Source of the DNA: Lichenicola sp964247735
GTDB lineage: Bacteria > Pseudomonadota > Alphaproteobacteria > Acetobacterales > Acetobacteraceae
Assembly: GCA_964247735.1 (NCBI GenBank)
Contig: CAXTVS010000069.1
Span: 1 to 15,679, forward strand
DNA length: 15,679 nt
Direction of reading: 5' to 3'
Below are positions 1 to 7,705 of this stretch, piece after piece (the stretch's first letter is position 1; each line of letters begins with the position of its first letter). A program made the position numbers and the translations under genes. The notes beneath the pieces are model-generated. The model worked only from the letters and a program-made list of their open reading frames with translations, did not search any database and had not been told where the DNA came from.

Positions 1-62
1 ACCTGTTCTTCGAGGGCGAGTTCACCCGGTTCGCCGACCTGGACACCGTGCACGGCAACTGA
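1..62 (+). CDS. C-terminal end of an unidentified protein (partial)
   Basis: Reading from base 3, an open frame encodes a 19-residue tail ending in TVHGN, closed by TGA at 60-62. Codon choice (almost all G or C at third position) fits a real coding sequence in this genome. The start lies outside the window. The tail is too short for me to assign a family. The gene is convergent with the minus-strand secreted-protein gene, whose stop lies about 20 bases away. Confidence 0.6.
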   Translation, partial: LFFEGEFTRFADLDTVHGN

Positions 63-66
63 GGGC

Positions 67-85
67 GAGGCGGGCCACCTGCCTC
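67..85. terminator. Possible bidirectional hairpin between convergent genes
   Basis: GAGGCGGG and CCTGCCTC form an 8-bp stem (one G-T wobble) around a CCA loop. It sits exactly between the stop of the partial plus-strand gene and the stop of the minus-strand gene, and overlaps the latter's stop codon by two bases. There is no T-run on either side, so it is not a classical intrinsic terminator. A role in ending transcription is inferred from position only. Confidence 0.25.
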
Positions 86-1604
86 ACTCGTACCAGCTGG
101 CCGGTCCCAGGCTGCGGAACGCCTGGTCGGCGCCGCTCGCCACGGTGACCGCGGCGTTGGCGGCGTTGTTCTCGATGGTGCCGCCCGCCGGCGGATAGAC
201 CGTGCAGGCCGCCCCCGAACGGTTGAGCAGCACGATCTCGATGGAGAAGCCGGAGGCGGCGCCGGACGGCAGCTGCAGCGCGCTGCCGCCGGCGCAGCCG
301 GAGAGGCGGATCACCGAGGTCGTGATCTGGGTGGCACCGGTGGGTGCCGTTCCGGTTGCGGGTGTGGTGATCACCGTGGCCGAGACGGCATCGTGCGCGG
401 AGCGGGTCATCAGGCCGCTGACGGCCAGGCGGTCGGCCGACAGGCCGCCGGTGACCGCTGCACCGCCGCTGGTGGTGACCTGCCCCGACTGCGACACGCC
501 GAACACCGGCGGCGCCGTCAGGTCGGCCGAGTCGCTGGTGCCGAAATACAGGAAGTAGCCGTCGGTGCGGATCGCGTTCTGGTAGGAGGCGAGCCCGACG
601 TGGAAGTGCGACACGCCGTCCACGTCGATCCCCTCGGTGCAGTCCACGGTGCCGATGCAGGTCAGGTGCAGCGCCCGCTTGGAGTTGTAGCGCGCCGGCT
701 GCGGCGTGTAGGTGGCGTTGTTGGACAGCTCGAACTCGCCGACGTTGATGTTGCCGTCCGAGCCGGAATCCGCGGAGGCCTGCGCGTGGTAGCCGTAGAT
801 GCGGCCGGACATGTTGCCGGGCCGGATGTCGATCTGCGCCTCGTATCCGACCGCGTCCTTGTTCGGCGCCACCTGGTCGACGTTGTTGATCGTGCCGGTG
901 TAGGTGGACGGGTCCTCCTGGAACAGCCGGACATAGACCCCGTTCTTCTGGTAGGCGGTCGTGCCCGACGAGGCCACGTCCTCCTGCGACAGGAACAGGT
1001 TGCTTTCGCCGACGTCGTTGCTGGTCTGGAACGCGATCGTGCGCCGGACGTGCGAGATGTCGTCGAGCACGCCGGACACCGTACCGTTCAGGTGCAGGTT
1101 GGAGCCGAACTCCCAGCCGTTGTTGCTGACGGTGTAGACCGTCTGCAACAGGCAGGTGCCGGTGCCACCCAGCTGTATGGTGGCCCCGCCGAGGCCCTGT
1201 GCGGCGAGCTGTGCTGCCTGGAAGGCGGCCGTGTCGTCGGTGCTACCGTCGCACTTGGCACCGAAGTCGCGCATGTCGATCGTGGTGCCGAACCGCGCCG
1301 CGAGGCTGCGGGCGACGGCGCCGGCCGGCATCGTGCCGCTTTCGCTCGTCGTCACCATCGCGTTCGAGCCGTTGCCGCCCTGAGCCGGAATGGCCTGGTT
1401 GGCCAGCGACAGCGCGTTGCTGGCAACCAGGGAGATCGCGGCTTCGCTGGTCGTCGCCCGCATGCGCTCCGCAGCGATGGCGGACGTCGTTGGACCGGCC
1501 GCCAGTTGCGTCTCGAGCTGGGACGCGGTCGGCCCATCCGCCCGGGCTGTTCCGCCGATCGACAGGCTCAGAAGGGCAGGCAGGACAACGCGGCGAACAG
1601 GCAT
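84..1604 (-). CDS. Secreted pectate-lyase-3/tailspike-like protein
   Basis: This 506-residue protein is probably exported. The chosen ATG at 1604 gives a basic N-terminus (MPVRR), a hydrophobic core and a cleavage-like TARA-DG near residue 23; an ATG at 1649 would bury the signal behind 15 extra residues. Around residues 108-150 is a DFGAKCDGSTDDTAAF segment followed by Gly-rich sequence, the N-terminal signature of pectate-lyase-3-type right-handed beta-helix proteins and phage tailspikes. The middle is rich in Gly, Ser, Thr and Asn. The last ~80 residues (LPSGAASG, VYPPAGGTIEN, final SWYE) resemble a C-terminal module seen in phage tail-fibre-like proteins. It follows the TPR gene on the same strand after 82 bp and could share its transcript. 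A role in binding or cleaving a surface polysaccharide is inferred; I identify no catalytic residues. Confidence 0.72.
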   Translation of the reverse strand: MPVRRVVLPALLSLSIGGTARADGPTASQLETQLAAGPTTSAIAAERMRATTSEAAISLVASNALSLANQAIPAQGGNGSNAMVTTSESGTMPAGAVARSLAARFGTTIDMRDFGAKCDGSTDDTAAFQAAQLAAQGLGGATIQLGGTGTCLLQTVYTVSNNGWEFGSNLHLNGTVSGVLDDISHVRRTIAFQTSNDVGESNLFLSQEDVASSGTTAYQKNGVYVRLFQEDPSTYTGTINNVDQVAPNKDAVGYEAQIDIRPGNMSGRIYGYHAQASADSGSDGNINVGEFELSNNATYTPQPARYNSKRALHLTCIGTVDCTEGIDVDGVSHFHVGLASYQNAIRTDGYFLYFGTSDSADLTAPPVFGVSQSGQVTTSGGAAVTGGLSADRLAVSGLMTRSAHDAVSATVITTPATGTAPTGATQITTSVIRLSGCAGGSALQLPSGAASGFSIEIVLLNRSGAACTVYPPAGGTIENNAANAAVTVASGADQAFRSLGPASWYE

Positions 1605-1686
1605 GGCGCCCCCGGTTCGGAATTGGTTCGCCGTTCTACCCTGTCCCAAGGGGGCAGATCACGGAAACGCGAACACCGTCCGCGGA

Positions 1687-3258
1687 TCATCCAGCCGCCG
1701 CATAGACGATCCGACACACGTTCAGCCAGTCCTGGAACGGAATGTTCCAGCTGCCATCCGCGTTGACCGGGTTGTTGCCGAACCTGCTCACATAGCCGAC
1801 GAACAGCCTATCCCGCAGCCGCTCGACGTCGACCGCCTGGCGCCCGGCTCCGGCTTCCTGCATCACCAGCAGGGTGGCCGGCCCGTATCTCGACATCTCG
1901 TCGTGCAACGCGAGGATCCGTGACCGGTCCAGCGTCTCGTTGTCCTTGAAGATGAAGATGCGCTCTCCGATCCGGACCTCGTCGAGCAGGCAGCGTTTCA
2001 GGAACAGCATCCTGCGGCTGAGCTGCCCCAGGATCCTTTCCCTCTTCGCCTCGTCCACCGGCAGAAACGTGTGCATGAGGATCCTGTAGACGTCATCATG
2101 CATGAAGTACTCGCGGCCGCGGTCCTCCAGCCGAAGCGTTCCCGGTGTTCCGAGACCCTCAAAACCGGCCTGGAAGCCCTTGATCAGGTAGTCGATCGTC
2201 GGGCCGCCCCAACGCAGCAGCCCGAGTGGCTCAGCCCCGTGGTGACGCTGCAGCAGCCCGAACTCGCAGTCCCGGCCAAGACTCTCGAACCTGAGGAACA
2301 GGGCTGCCGGATCGAACAGGATCGACATGTCACGCTGTCCGGCCGTCGACGCCGGCGGTATCGCCGGTTCGGGTACCACCGGTTCGGATGCCGTTGGCGC
2401 CTGGTCCATCCGTGCATATTCCGCCAGCATGATGGCCTGCCTGCGCCCCGACACGATCGCCTCGTGCCCGGGATGGCCGGCGTCCAGCGCGTCCCATTGC
2501 GCCAGCGCCTCGCTCCATCGTCCGGCGCTCCCGGACAGCAAGGCCGCCTCGATGCCGAGCTCGATGCTGCCCGGAATGCGGGACAGTCCCTGCTCCAGCA
2601 GCACCTCCGCCTCCTGGAGGCGGCCGAGTTCCCGCAGGGCCGACACGCTCCAGGAGTATCCCGCCGGTTCGTCCGGCCAGTCACGACGGACCTCGGACCA
2701 GCGCTGCAGCGCCGTGTGCCAATCGCTCCGGTAATGCGGATTGAGCGCCCACTGGTAGGCGGCCTGGAACACCTCCGGATGCTGTCGCCTCGAATCGCAC
2801 AGGATTGCGTCGGCCTCCTCCACCCGATCCATCTCCCGCAGCACGAGGGCGGAGTTGAATATCCCGACCCTGAGCTCGGGCAGCCGCTCCGCCATCATGG
2901 TCCAGCGCCGCAGCGCTTCCGGCCAGTCCCGTCGCAGCTGCGCGTTCACGCCATAGCTCACGAACACCTGCGGGTTCGGCGGCATTCGGTCGAGGAACGG
3001 CTCGAGGACGGAATCCGCCTCCCCGAAGGCCTGGACGTCCCGCAGCGCGGCAGCCAGATCCAGATGCACCGCGTCGTCATGCGGATGACGCCGGCGCAGC
3101 AGGGTCGTCAGGCGGAACACCGTGGCGCGATCCGATCGCGCCACGGCCGATCGGATCTCGCCGAGCAGCGCCTCCGGTTCCGTGCTCTCCCCGGGGCGGT
3201 CCGCGACCGGCGGGGCGTCGCTCGTCGCCGCGTCCCGCCATCCCTGTTGACCGCTCAA
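1687..3258 (-). CDS. TPR protein with C-terminal domain resembling papain-like DUF1796 proteins
   Basis: This 523-residue protein has no signal peptide. Residues ~25-290 are helical with repeated TPR-like units of about 34 residues (for example the repeated W-x(5)-RRDWP-E elements), a scaffold for protein contacts. From about residue 310 a separate domain begins, with FESLGRDCEFGLLQRHHG (Cys331) and RILMHTFLP (His396). The SLG-x-x-C start followed by a later His recalls DUF1796, described as putative papain-like cysteine peptidases; this likeness is from memory and activity is unproven. The start is probably TTG at 3258, which overlaps the TGA stop of the upstream ligase gene by four bases (TTGA), a translational-coupling arrangement. 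Coupling to an ACP and acyl-AMP ligase suggests a role in handling or transferring the acyl group, but this is inference. Confidence 0.75.
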   Translation of the reverse strand: MSGQQGWRDAATSDAPPVADRPGESTEPEALLGEIRSAVARSDRATVFRLTTLLRRRHPHDDAVHLDLAAALRDVQAFGEADSVLEPFLDRMPPNPQVFVSYGVNAQLRRDWPEALRRWTMMAERLPELRVGIFNSALVLREMDRVEEADAILCDSRRQHPEVFQAAYQWALNPHYRSDWHTALQRWSEVRRDWPDEPAGYSWSVSALRELGRLQEAEVLLEQGLSRIPGSIELGIEAALLSGSAGRWSEALAQWDALDAGHPGHEAIVSGRRQAIMLAEYARMDQAPTASEPVVPEPAIPPASTAGQRDMSILFDPAALFLRFESLGRDCEFGLLQRHHGAEPLGLLRWGGPTIDYLIKGFQAGFEGLGTPGTLRLEDRGREYFMHDDVYRILMHTFLPVDEAKRERILGQLSRRMLFLKRCLLDEVRIGERIFIFKDNETLDRSRILALHDEMSRYGPATLLVMQEAGAGRQAVDVERLRDRLFVGYVSRFGNNPVNADGSWNIPFQDWLNVCRIVYAAAG

Positions 3259-4952
3259 GCCCCGAGCGCCTTGCTCCGGAGCAGCGCATAGCTGGCGGCA
3301 TTGGCCGAGCGGCTCATCTTCCCGCTCGTCGTCTTCACCAGCAGCCCCGCCTCCACCATGCGTATGTCGGCACAGGGGATGCCGATCTCCTCCACCACCG
3401 CGCGGTTGATCCGACGCACCACTTCGGCATCTCCTTCCGGCTCGTCCGACCGTTCCGCCATCACCACGAGCTGCTCGGAACCGGTCCGTTCCGAGTAGTG
3501 TCCGAAGGCGACGCAGCGACCCGGCTTCACGCCCGCCGTGGCCGACACCGCCGCTTCCACGTCGTGAGCGAACACGTTCTTGCCGCTGACGATGATCACG
3601 TCCTTCAGCCGCCCGACCACGAACACCTCGCCGTCGTCGAGGAAGCCGAGATCGCCGGTCCGGTAGCGCGCGCCCTGGAAGGCCGCGACGGTCGCCTCGG
3701 GATTATTGAAGTAGCCGGACATCACGATCGGGCCGGATACGCAGATCTCGCCGACTTCGCGCTCGCCGACGACCATCCCGTCGCGCAGGACGTCGACGGT
3801 GCAGCCGCGTATCGGCCGTCCGTTCGACAGCAGCACCACCGCCTCCGACTCCGTCGCAGGAGATCGGATCGGTCCGAGCCGGCCGATGCATTCCGAGGCG
3901 ATCGCCAGCCGACGCACCGGATGTCCGGGCGGGCTCTGGCTGACGGCGAACACCGTCTCCGCCATCGCGTAGCAGGTCAGCAGGTTCTCGGCGCGTATGC
4001 CCCACGCCGAGAACCGCGCCAGGAACGCGTCGAACGCTGCGGGCTTGCACGGCTCCGAGCAGCTGATCAGCGCCCGGAGCGACCCGAGATTCCACACGCA
4101 GTCGCGCTCCACGCGGCGAGCCAGGTGCAGGAAGGCGAAGTTCGGCAGCCAGGCATGGGTGGCGCCGAACGACGTCACGGCGTCGAACAGCAGGGACGGG
4201 GTGGCGATCCAGACGAACGGGTCGAGCGCTATGATCGGCACGCCAAGCCAGGCCGGCAGAAGGAAGCTCGAGAGCAGGCCCATGTCGTGATACAGCGGCA
4301 ACCACGACGCGATGCGGTCACCGGTGCGTCCGAGCTGCAGGCTGTCGCGATACGCCTCAAGCTGAAGCGCCACGCTGCGGTACGACAGCGCCACCCCCTT
4401 CTTCAGCCCGGTGGTTCCCGAGCTGTGCTGCAACAGGCAGATCGTGTCGGGAGCGGGAAGATCCACCGGACACGTCGCGTCCGCCCGGTCGCGCACTGCC
4501 GCAACCGGCAGGATCCTGGCACCCGAGCCCGCCGCGCATGACGCCATCGGTTCGAGCAGCACGTCATCGACGAGGATGAGGGCCGGCCGGCAGAAGGCGA
4601 ACACGGTCCGGTGCTGCATCCAGTACGTCACCTCGTCCTGCTTGGCGCTGGGGTAGGGCAGGAAGCTCGGGATGAAGCCGCCGAGCATGGCGCCGATGAA
4701 CGCGGCGTATGCCTCCGGTCCCGGTTGCAGGACCAGCATCACGACGCTGCCCGCCTCCGTCCGTTGGTCCTGGAACAAGGCCATGAACTGGCAGGCCTGC
4801 CGCATCACCTGGTCGATCGAGAGCGGGGTCCAGGTGCCGTCCGCGTGCAGCACGGCGAACAGGCTCTCCGGCTCGCTCCGCCAGCGCGCGATCAGCGGCA
4901 CGAGAAAGGGGTTGCCATCCTCCTGGTGGACGTTCGCCTGGCCGGCAGCCAT
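3255..4952 (-). CDS. Fatty-acyl-AMP-ligase-like adenylating enzyme
   Basis: This 565-residue member of the ANL (acyl-AMP-forming) superfamily activates a carboxylic acid with ATP. Visible motifs are the phosphate-binding loop SSGTTGLKKG (~176-185), WLPLYHDMGL typical of fatty-acyl-AMP ligases (FAALs), YRTGDLGFLDDGEVF (~429), the hinge GRLKDVIIVSGKN with a following DVEAA, and the C-terminal catalytic Lys545 in TSGKMSR. The segment before SNGRPIRG (~345-375) is longer than in ordinary acyl-CoA synthetases and resembles the FAAL insertion that favours transfer to an ACP rather than CoA. An acyl carrier protein gene lies immediately upstream, with one base between its stop and this ATG, strongly suggesting that the ACP is the acceptor. 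The fatty acid used cannot be read from the sequence. The gene overlaps the downstream TPR gene by four bases. Confidence 0.88.
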   Translation of the reverse strand: MAAGQANVHQEDGNPFLVPLIARWRSEPESLFAVLHADGTWTPLSIDQVMRQACQFMALFQDQRTEAGSVVMLVLQPGPEAYAAFIGAMLGGFIPSFLPYPSAKQDEVTYWMQHRTVFAFCRPALILVDDVLLEPMASCAAGSGARILPVAAVRDRADATCPVDLPAPDTICLLQHSSGTTGLKKGVALSYRSVALQLEAYRDSLQLGRTGDRIASWLPLYHDMGLLSSFLLPAWLGVPIIALDPFVWIATPSLLFDAVTSFGATHAWLPNFAFLHLARRVERDCVWNLGSLRALISCSEPCKPAAFDAFLARFSAWGIRAENLLTCYAMAETVFAVSQSPPGHPVRRLAIASECIGRLGPIRSPATESEAVVLLSNGRPIRGCTVDVLRDGMVVGEREVGEICVSGPIVMSGYFNNPEATVAAFQGARYRTGDLGFLDDGEVFVVGRLKDVIIVSGKNVFAHDVEAAVSATAGVKPGRCVAFGHYSERTGSEQLVVMAERSDEPEGDAEVVRRINRAVVEEIGIPCADIRMVEAGLLVKTTSGKMSRSANAASYALLRSKALGA

Positions 4953-4953
4953 G

Positions 4954-5232
4954 TCAGTTCGTGGACGGCGGGGCGTGCGAACGGATGAGGTTCATGAGCT
5001 CGCCGACGGAGCCGAGGGACTTCACGTCGCCCGGACGGAACCTGATGCCGAGCCCGTGCTCGATCGCGAGAAGGATCTCGACCTGGTGGAACGAGTCCCA
5101 TCCCACGAGATCGGCCGCGACCATCTCCTTCGTCACGACGATGTCGTCACGGTCGAAAACCTCCCTCATGATGTCGGTCAGGTAGTCCCGTGCCTCGGCT
5201 TCCGTCACAGTGATGCCCCGCTTCCGCGCCAT
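4954..5232 (-). CDS. Acyl carrier protein
   Basis: This 92-residue acidic helical protein has the carrier-protein attachment site GWDSFHQVEIL; Ser47 is the expected 4'-phosphopantetheine attachment residue. The usual DSL is DSF here. The preceding VFDRDDIVVTKEM and following IEHGLGIRF segments match the ACP helix-loop pattern. I prefer ATG 5232 (MARKRGITV); an in-frame ATG at 5280 would add 16 residues unlike an ACP and rich in Pro, Arg and Gly. Neither start has a strong Shine-Dalgarno. The stop is one base from the start of the acyl-AMP ligase gene, so the two are almost certainly co-expressed. It is a dedicated carrier distinct from the housekeeping AcpP, probably holding the acyl group that the ligase activates. 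Confidence 0.88.
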   Translation of the reverse strand: MARKRGITVTEAEARDYLTDIMREVFDRDDIVVTKEMVAADLVGWDSFHQVEILLAIEHGLGIRFRPGDVKSLGSVGELMNLIRSHAPPSTN

Positions 5233-5448
5233 GATCGGACGCCCGCCCTGGTTAATGGATCGAGCCGGGACAGGGTGCACAGAAACAACATATTCTCGTC
5301 AATATCGAATCGCGCTAGCGTCGGCAGGTCGGTTGCAGCAGCCGGCACCCTGTCGTTTCGGTGCGTCCATCGATCATGAAACAGTTGATCCGGCCGGGAA
5401 CATGACCCGGCCTCGAACCGTCCCCGACGGGTGTGACCGGAGTTGCGC
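5233..5448. other. Divergent intergenic region between ACP and acetyltransferase operons
   Basis: This spacer of about 216 bp should hold promoters for both directions. The stretch 5281-5310 is clearly more AT-rich than anything nearby. On the minus strand it contains TTGACG (5302-5297), a good -35 hexamer, but I see no convincing -10 at the right distance. No clear plus-strand promoter was found either. No gene is supported here. Confidence 0.45.
5439..5442 (+). promoter_or_regulatory. Ribosome binding site that selects the GTG start at 5449
   Basis: GGAG lies six bases before GTG 5449. In-frame alternatives are TTG 5443 (no spacing) and ATG 5455 (twelve bases away). The spacing therefore favours GTG. 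Confidence 0.5.
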
Positions 5449-6675
5449 GTGACGATGCCGTATCCGAGCTGCGACGATCTGGCCTGGAAGACCTGGCAGT
5501 TCGGTCACGTCGGCGGTCCGACGGCGGCGACCTCGTTGCGGCTCGAGCGCGACGGGACGATCGGGGGATACGACCACTTCAACGAGGCGCGATGGCGCCT
5601 GGACGATGGCATCCTCGCCTTCGTCGCGGCCGATGGTCGTGTCAGCTCGCGGTTTGACCGTGCCGAGCGCCTGGAGGACGACACGATCGTGCTGACCGGT
5701 CGTTTCCTGCTCGAGTGCGAGCACCCGATCACGCTGCGGCTGCGGCAGAACCCGCCGCCGTTTTTCCTGACCGCCGACCGGCTGATCGGCAGCACCTGGC
5801 TGATGCGTCTCGGCGCGCAGGACTACCCCGGCGAGATGCGGTTCGGGCCCGACGGGTCCGTCGTCGGATCCAGGCACGTGTCCATCGCGCGCTGGTCGGT
5901 GCAGGACGGCCTGCTGCATCTGCTGGATCCCGGAGAAGGACCGTTCGTCACCCTGGAGCATGTCACGACGATCTCGGACAGGCTGCAGCTCAAGGGGACA
6001 TGCCTCGACGGCAGCGGCCAGCACGTCCTGGAGCTCGGGGAATACCGTCGTCTCGACGACGACGCCATCCTTGGCGCGTTCACCAGCGAACGGCCGGCCG
6101 GAAATACCCGTGACGCGCTGGCGGAATGGATCAAGACCTGCGGCTGGTCGATCGGCGAGCACAGCTACGGCACGCCGATCGTGTTCGAGCCCACCATGGC
6201 GAAGCTGACGGTAGGTCGCTTCACCTCCATCGCCGCCTACGTCTCGATCGCTCTCGGCAACCATTCCATGGCCACCGCGACGACCTATCCGTTTTCGTCC
6301 ATGCCGAGCATCTGGCCAGGTGCGCCGGTCCTGGCGGATCATGAGACCAAGGGCGACGTCGCGATCGGCAGCGACGTCTGGATCGGCGCCTTCGCCTTCA
6401 TCGCGTCCGGGGTCACGATCGGCGACGGCGCCGTGATCGGCGCCCATGCCACCGTCACCCGGGACGTACCGCCTTACGCGGTCGTGGCCGGGAACCCGGG
6501 ACGGATCATCCGCTACCGGTTCGATCCGGACGTGATCGCCGACCTGCTTCGGATCGCCTGGTGGAACTGGGACGATCGCCGGATCGCCGCGTGCCTTCCC
6601 GCGATCATGAGCGGCGACGTCCGCGCCTTCATCGCCCGGTATGGGCCCCGGTGCGGGGCCCAGTGCCGGACGTGA
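5449..6675 (+). CDS. CatB/Vat-like O-acetyltransferase with two N-terminal accessory domains
   Basis: This 408-residue cytoplasmic enzyme has a C-terminal (~220-395) hexapeptide-repeat left-handed beta-helix of the xenobiotic acetyltransferase (XAT/CatB) type. It shows VGRFTSIA, His272 in NHSMATATTYPF (the catalytic His position of the family), IGSDVWIG, GVTIGDGAVIGA and the closing VVAGNPGRIIRYRF, followed by the helical LLRIAWWNW tail. Known members transfer acetyl from acetyl-CoA to a hydroxyl; here a sugar hydroxyl is likely from context. The first ~200 residues hold two related beta-rich units of ~85 residues (roughly 13-100 and 107-198); the first contains IGGYDHFNEARWRLDDG, the second a diverged VVGSRHVSIARWSVQDG. 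This N-terminal arrangement is not normal for CatB enzymes (~210 residues). Its stop overlaps the next gene as GTGA. The GTG start was chosen by its GGAG. Confidence 0.85.
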   Translation: MTMPYPSCDDLAWKTWQFGHVGGPTAATSLRLERDGTIGGYDHFNEARWRLDDGILAFVAADGRVSSRFDRAERLEDDTIVLTGRFLLECEHPITLRLRQNPPPFFLTADRLIGSTWLMRLGAQDYPGEMRFGPDGSVVGSRHVSIARWSVQDGLLHLLDPGEGPFVTLEHVTTISDRLQLKGTCLDGSGQHVLELGEYRRLDDDAILGAFTSERPAGNTRDALAEWIKTCGWSIGEHSYGTPIVFEPTMAKLTVGRFTSIAAYVSIALGNHSMATATTYPFSSMPSIWPGAPVLADHETKGDVAIGSDVWIGAFAFIASGVTIGDGAVIGAHATVTRDVPPYAVVAGNPGRIIRYRFDPDVIADLLRIAWWNWDDRRIAACLPAIMSGDVRAFIARYGPRCGAQCRT

Positions 6676-7613
6676 GTCCGGGCCGGACCGATCCGGTGCA
6701 GCGCGACGACGCCCCGCCGGCTGCGCCGGTCCTCCTGTCCGAGCGACGGCTGGTTGCGGCACTCTGGTCGTTCTCGCACGTCGGCGATCCCCGGCAGGGC
6801 CGTCGGCTGCGCCTGCTGCCGGGTGGCGGCGTCGGCGGTTACCTCCACCCCAACGAGGCCGCCTGGAGGATCGACGAGGGCGTCCTGGTTCTGCTGGATC
6901 ATGCCGGCATCCCCAGCACGCGCTTCGAGCAGGCGGAGCAGGCGTCGGATGGCCGCCTCGTGCTCGAAGGCGACTTCCTGCTTGATCCGGCGGCCCGGAT
7001 CCGGCTCCGGCTCGAGGAGCACCGCTGGGACGGGTGGCACGATTTTCCGGGCATGACGCGCCTGCGTCTTGCCCGGCAGATCGACGCGATGAGCTGGACC
7101 GTCGGCGACCACACCTATGGTCAGCCGCTCGTCTATGCCAACGGCCCGGAGCGCCTGCATATCGGCCGCTACACCTCGATCGCCGAGCAGGTCACCATCG
7201 TCCTGACCAACCATCGTCCCGAATTCGTCAGCACCTATCCGTTCGCGCTGCTCCGGGAGCACTGGTGGTCGGTGGGCGAGCAGGTCAGCGATCACCGGGG
7301 CAGGGGCGACGTCTGGATCGGCAGCGACGTCTGGATCGGCCATGGCGCGCTGATCTCGGCCGGCGTCCGGATCGGGGACGGCGCCGTCATCGGCAGCCAG
7401 GCCGTCGTCACGAAGGACGTGGCACCGTACAGCGTGGTCGTCGGCAGTCCGGCGAAGGTCGTCAAACGGCGTTTCGAGCCGCACGTCGTTGACGCCCTGC
7501 TTCGGATCGCCTGGTGGAACTGGCCGGACCACAAGGTCGACCGCTACCTGCCGCTCATCCTGTCGCCCGACATCTCGGCCTTCATCGCCGCCGCACAGGC
7601 CGATCCGGACTGA
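6672..7613 (+). CDS. CatB/Vat-like O-acetyltransferase with one N-terminal accessory domain
   Basis: This 313-residue paralogue of the preceding gene starts at GTG 6672, which overlaps the upstream TGA by four bases. Longer in-frame starts such as 6561 would run inside the upstream coding sequence and give Arg/Pro-rich nonsense. Residues ~25-115 form one copy of the accessory domain (WSFSHVG, VGGYLHPNEAAWRIDEG, STRFEQAE). The XAT-type beta-helix follows, with IGRYTSIA, His181 in NHRPEFVSTYPF, a back-to-back DVWIGSDVWIG, GVRIGDGAVIGS, and VVVGSPAKVVKRRF with the LLRIAWWNW tail. The predicted reaction is acetyl transfer from acetyl-CoA to a glycan or glycan-precursor hydroxyl. A 28-bp stretch (7496-7523) is identical to 6543-6570 in the upstream gene, supporting tandem duplication. 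The two probably act on the same polysaccharide, perhaps at different positions. Confidence 0.85.
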   Translation: MSPGRTDPVQRDDAPPAAPVLLSERRLVAALWSFSHVGDPRQGRRLRLLPGGGVGGYLHPNEAAWRIDEGVLVLLDHAGIPSTRFEQAEQASDGRLVLEGDFLLDPAARIRLRLEEHRWDGWHDFPGMTRLRLARQIDAMSWTVGDHTYGQPLVYANGPERLHIGRYTSIAEQVTIVLTNHRPEFVSTYPFALLREHWWSVGEQVSDHRGRGDVWIGSDVWIGHGALISAGVRIGDGAVIGSQAVVTKDVAPYSVVVGSPAKVVKRRFEPHVVDALLRIAWWNWPDHKVDRYLPLILSPDISAFIAAAQADPD

Positions 7614-7693
7614 CCGGCGCCATGTCCGGCCAGCGCTGCGCCGGCTTCTTCAGGGAATGGAAAGACGGTATCGTCATCCAAAAGCAACCGGGC

Positions 7694-7697
7694 AGGA
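7694..7697 (+). promoter_or_regulatory. Ribosome binding site that selects ATG 7706
   Basis: AGGA lies eight bases before ATG 7706. The upstream in-frame ATG 7622 has no purine-rich stretch in front of it. This supports the shorter protein and a 92-base gap after the acetyltransferase stop. Confidence 0.5.
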
Positions 7698-7705
7698 TCG
7701 CCGCC

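Noticed and set aside
393..1766. Plus-strand open frame of 457 codons opposite the secreted-protein gene
   Set aside because: It is rich in Arg, Val, Gly and Ala with no domain motif, and lies opposite a gene with a signal peptide and a recognised signature. Long antisense frames are expected at this GC content.
5374..6762. Minus-strand open frame of 462 codons opposite the first acetyltransferase
   Set aside because: Arg/Asp/Pro-rich low-complexity translation with no motif; the plus strand encodes a clear hexapeptide acetyltransferase.
7308..7340. Two identical 15-bp units in the second acetyltransferase gene
   Set aside because: They encode DVWIG twice and are explained by the hexapeptide-repeat fold, in which this phrase is common.
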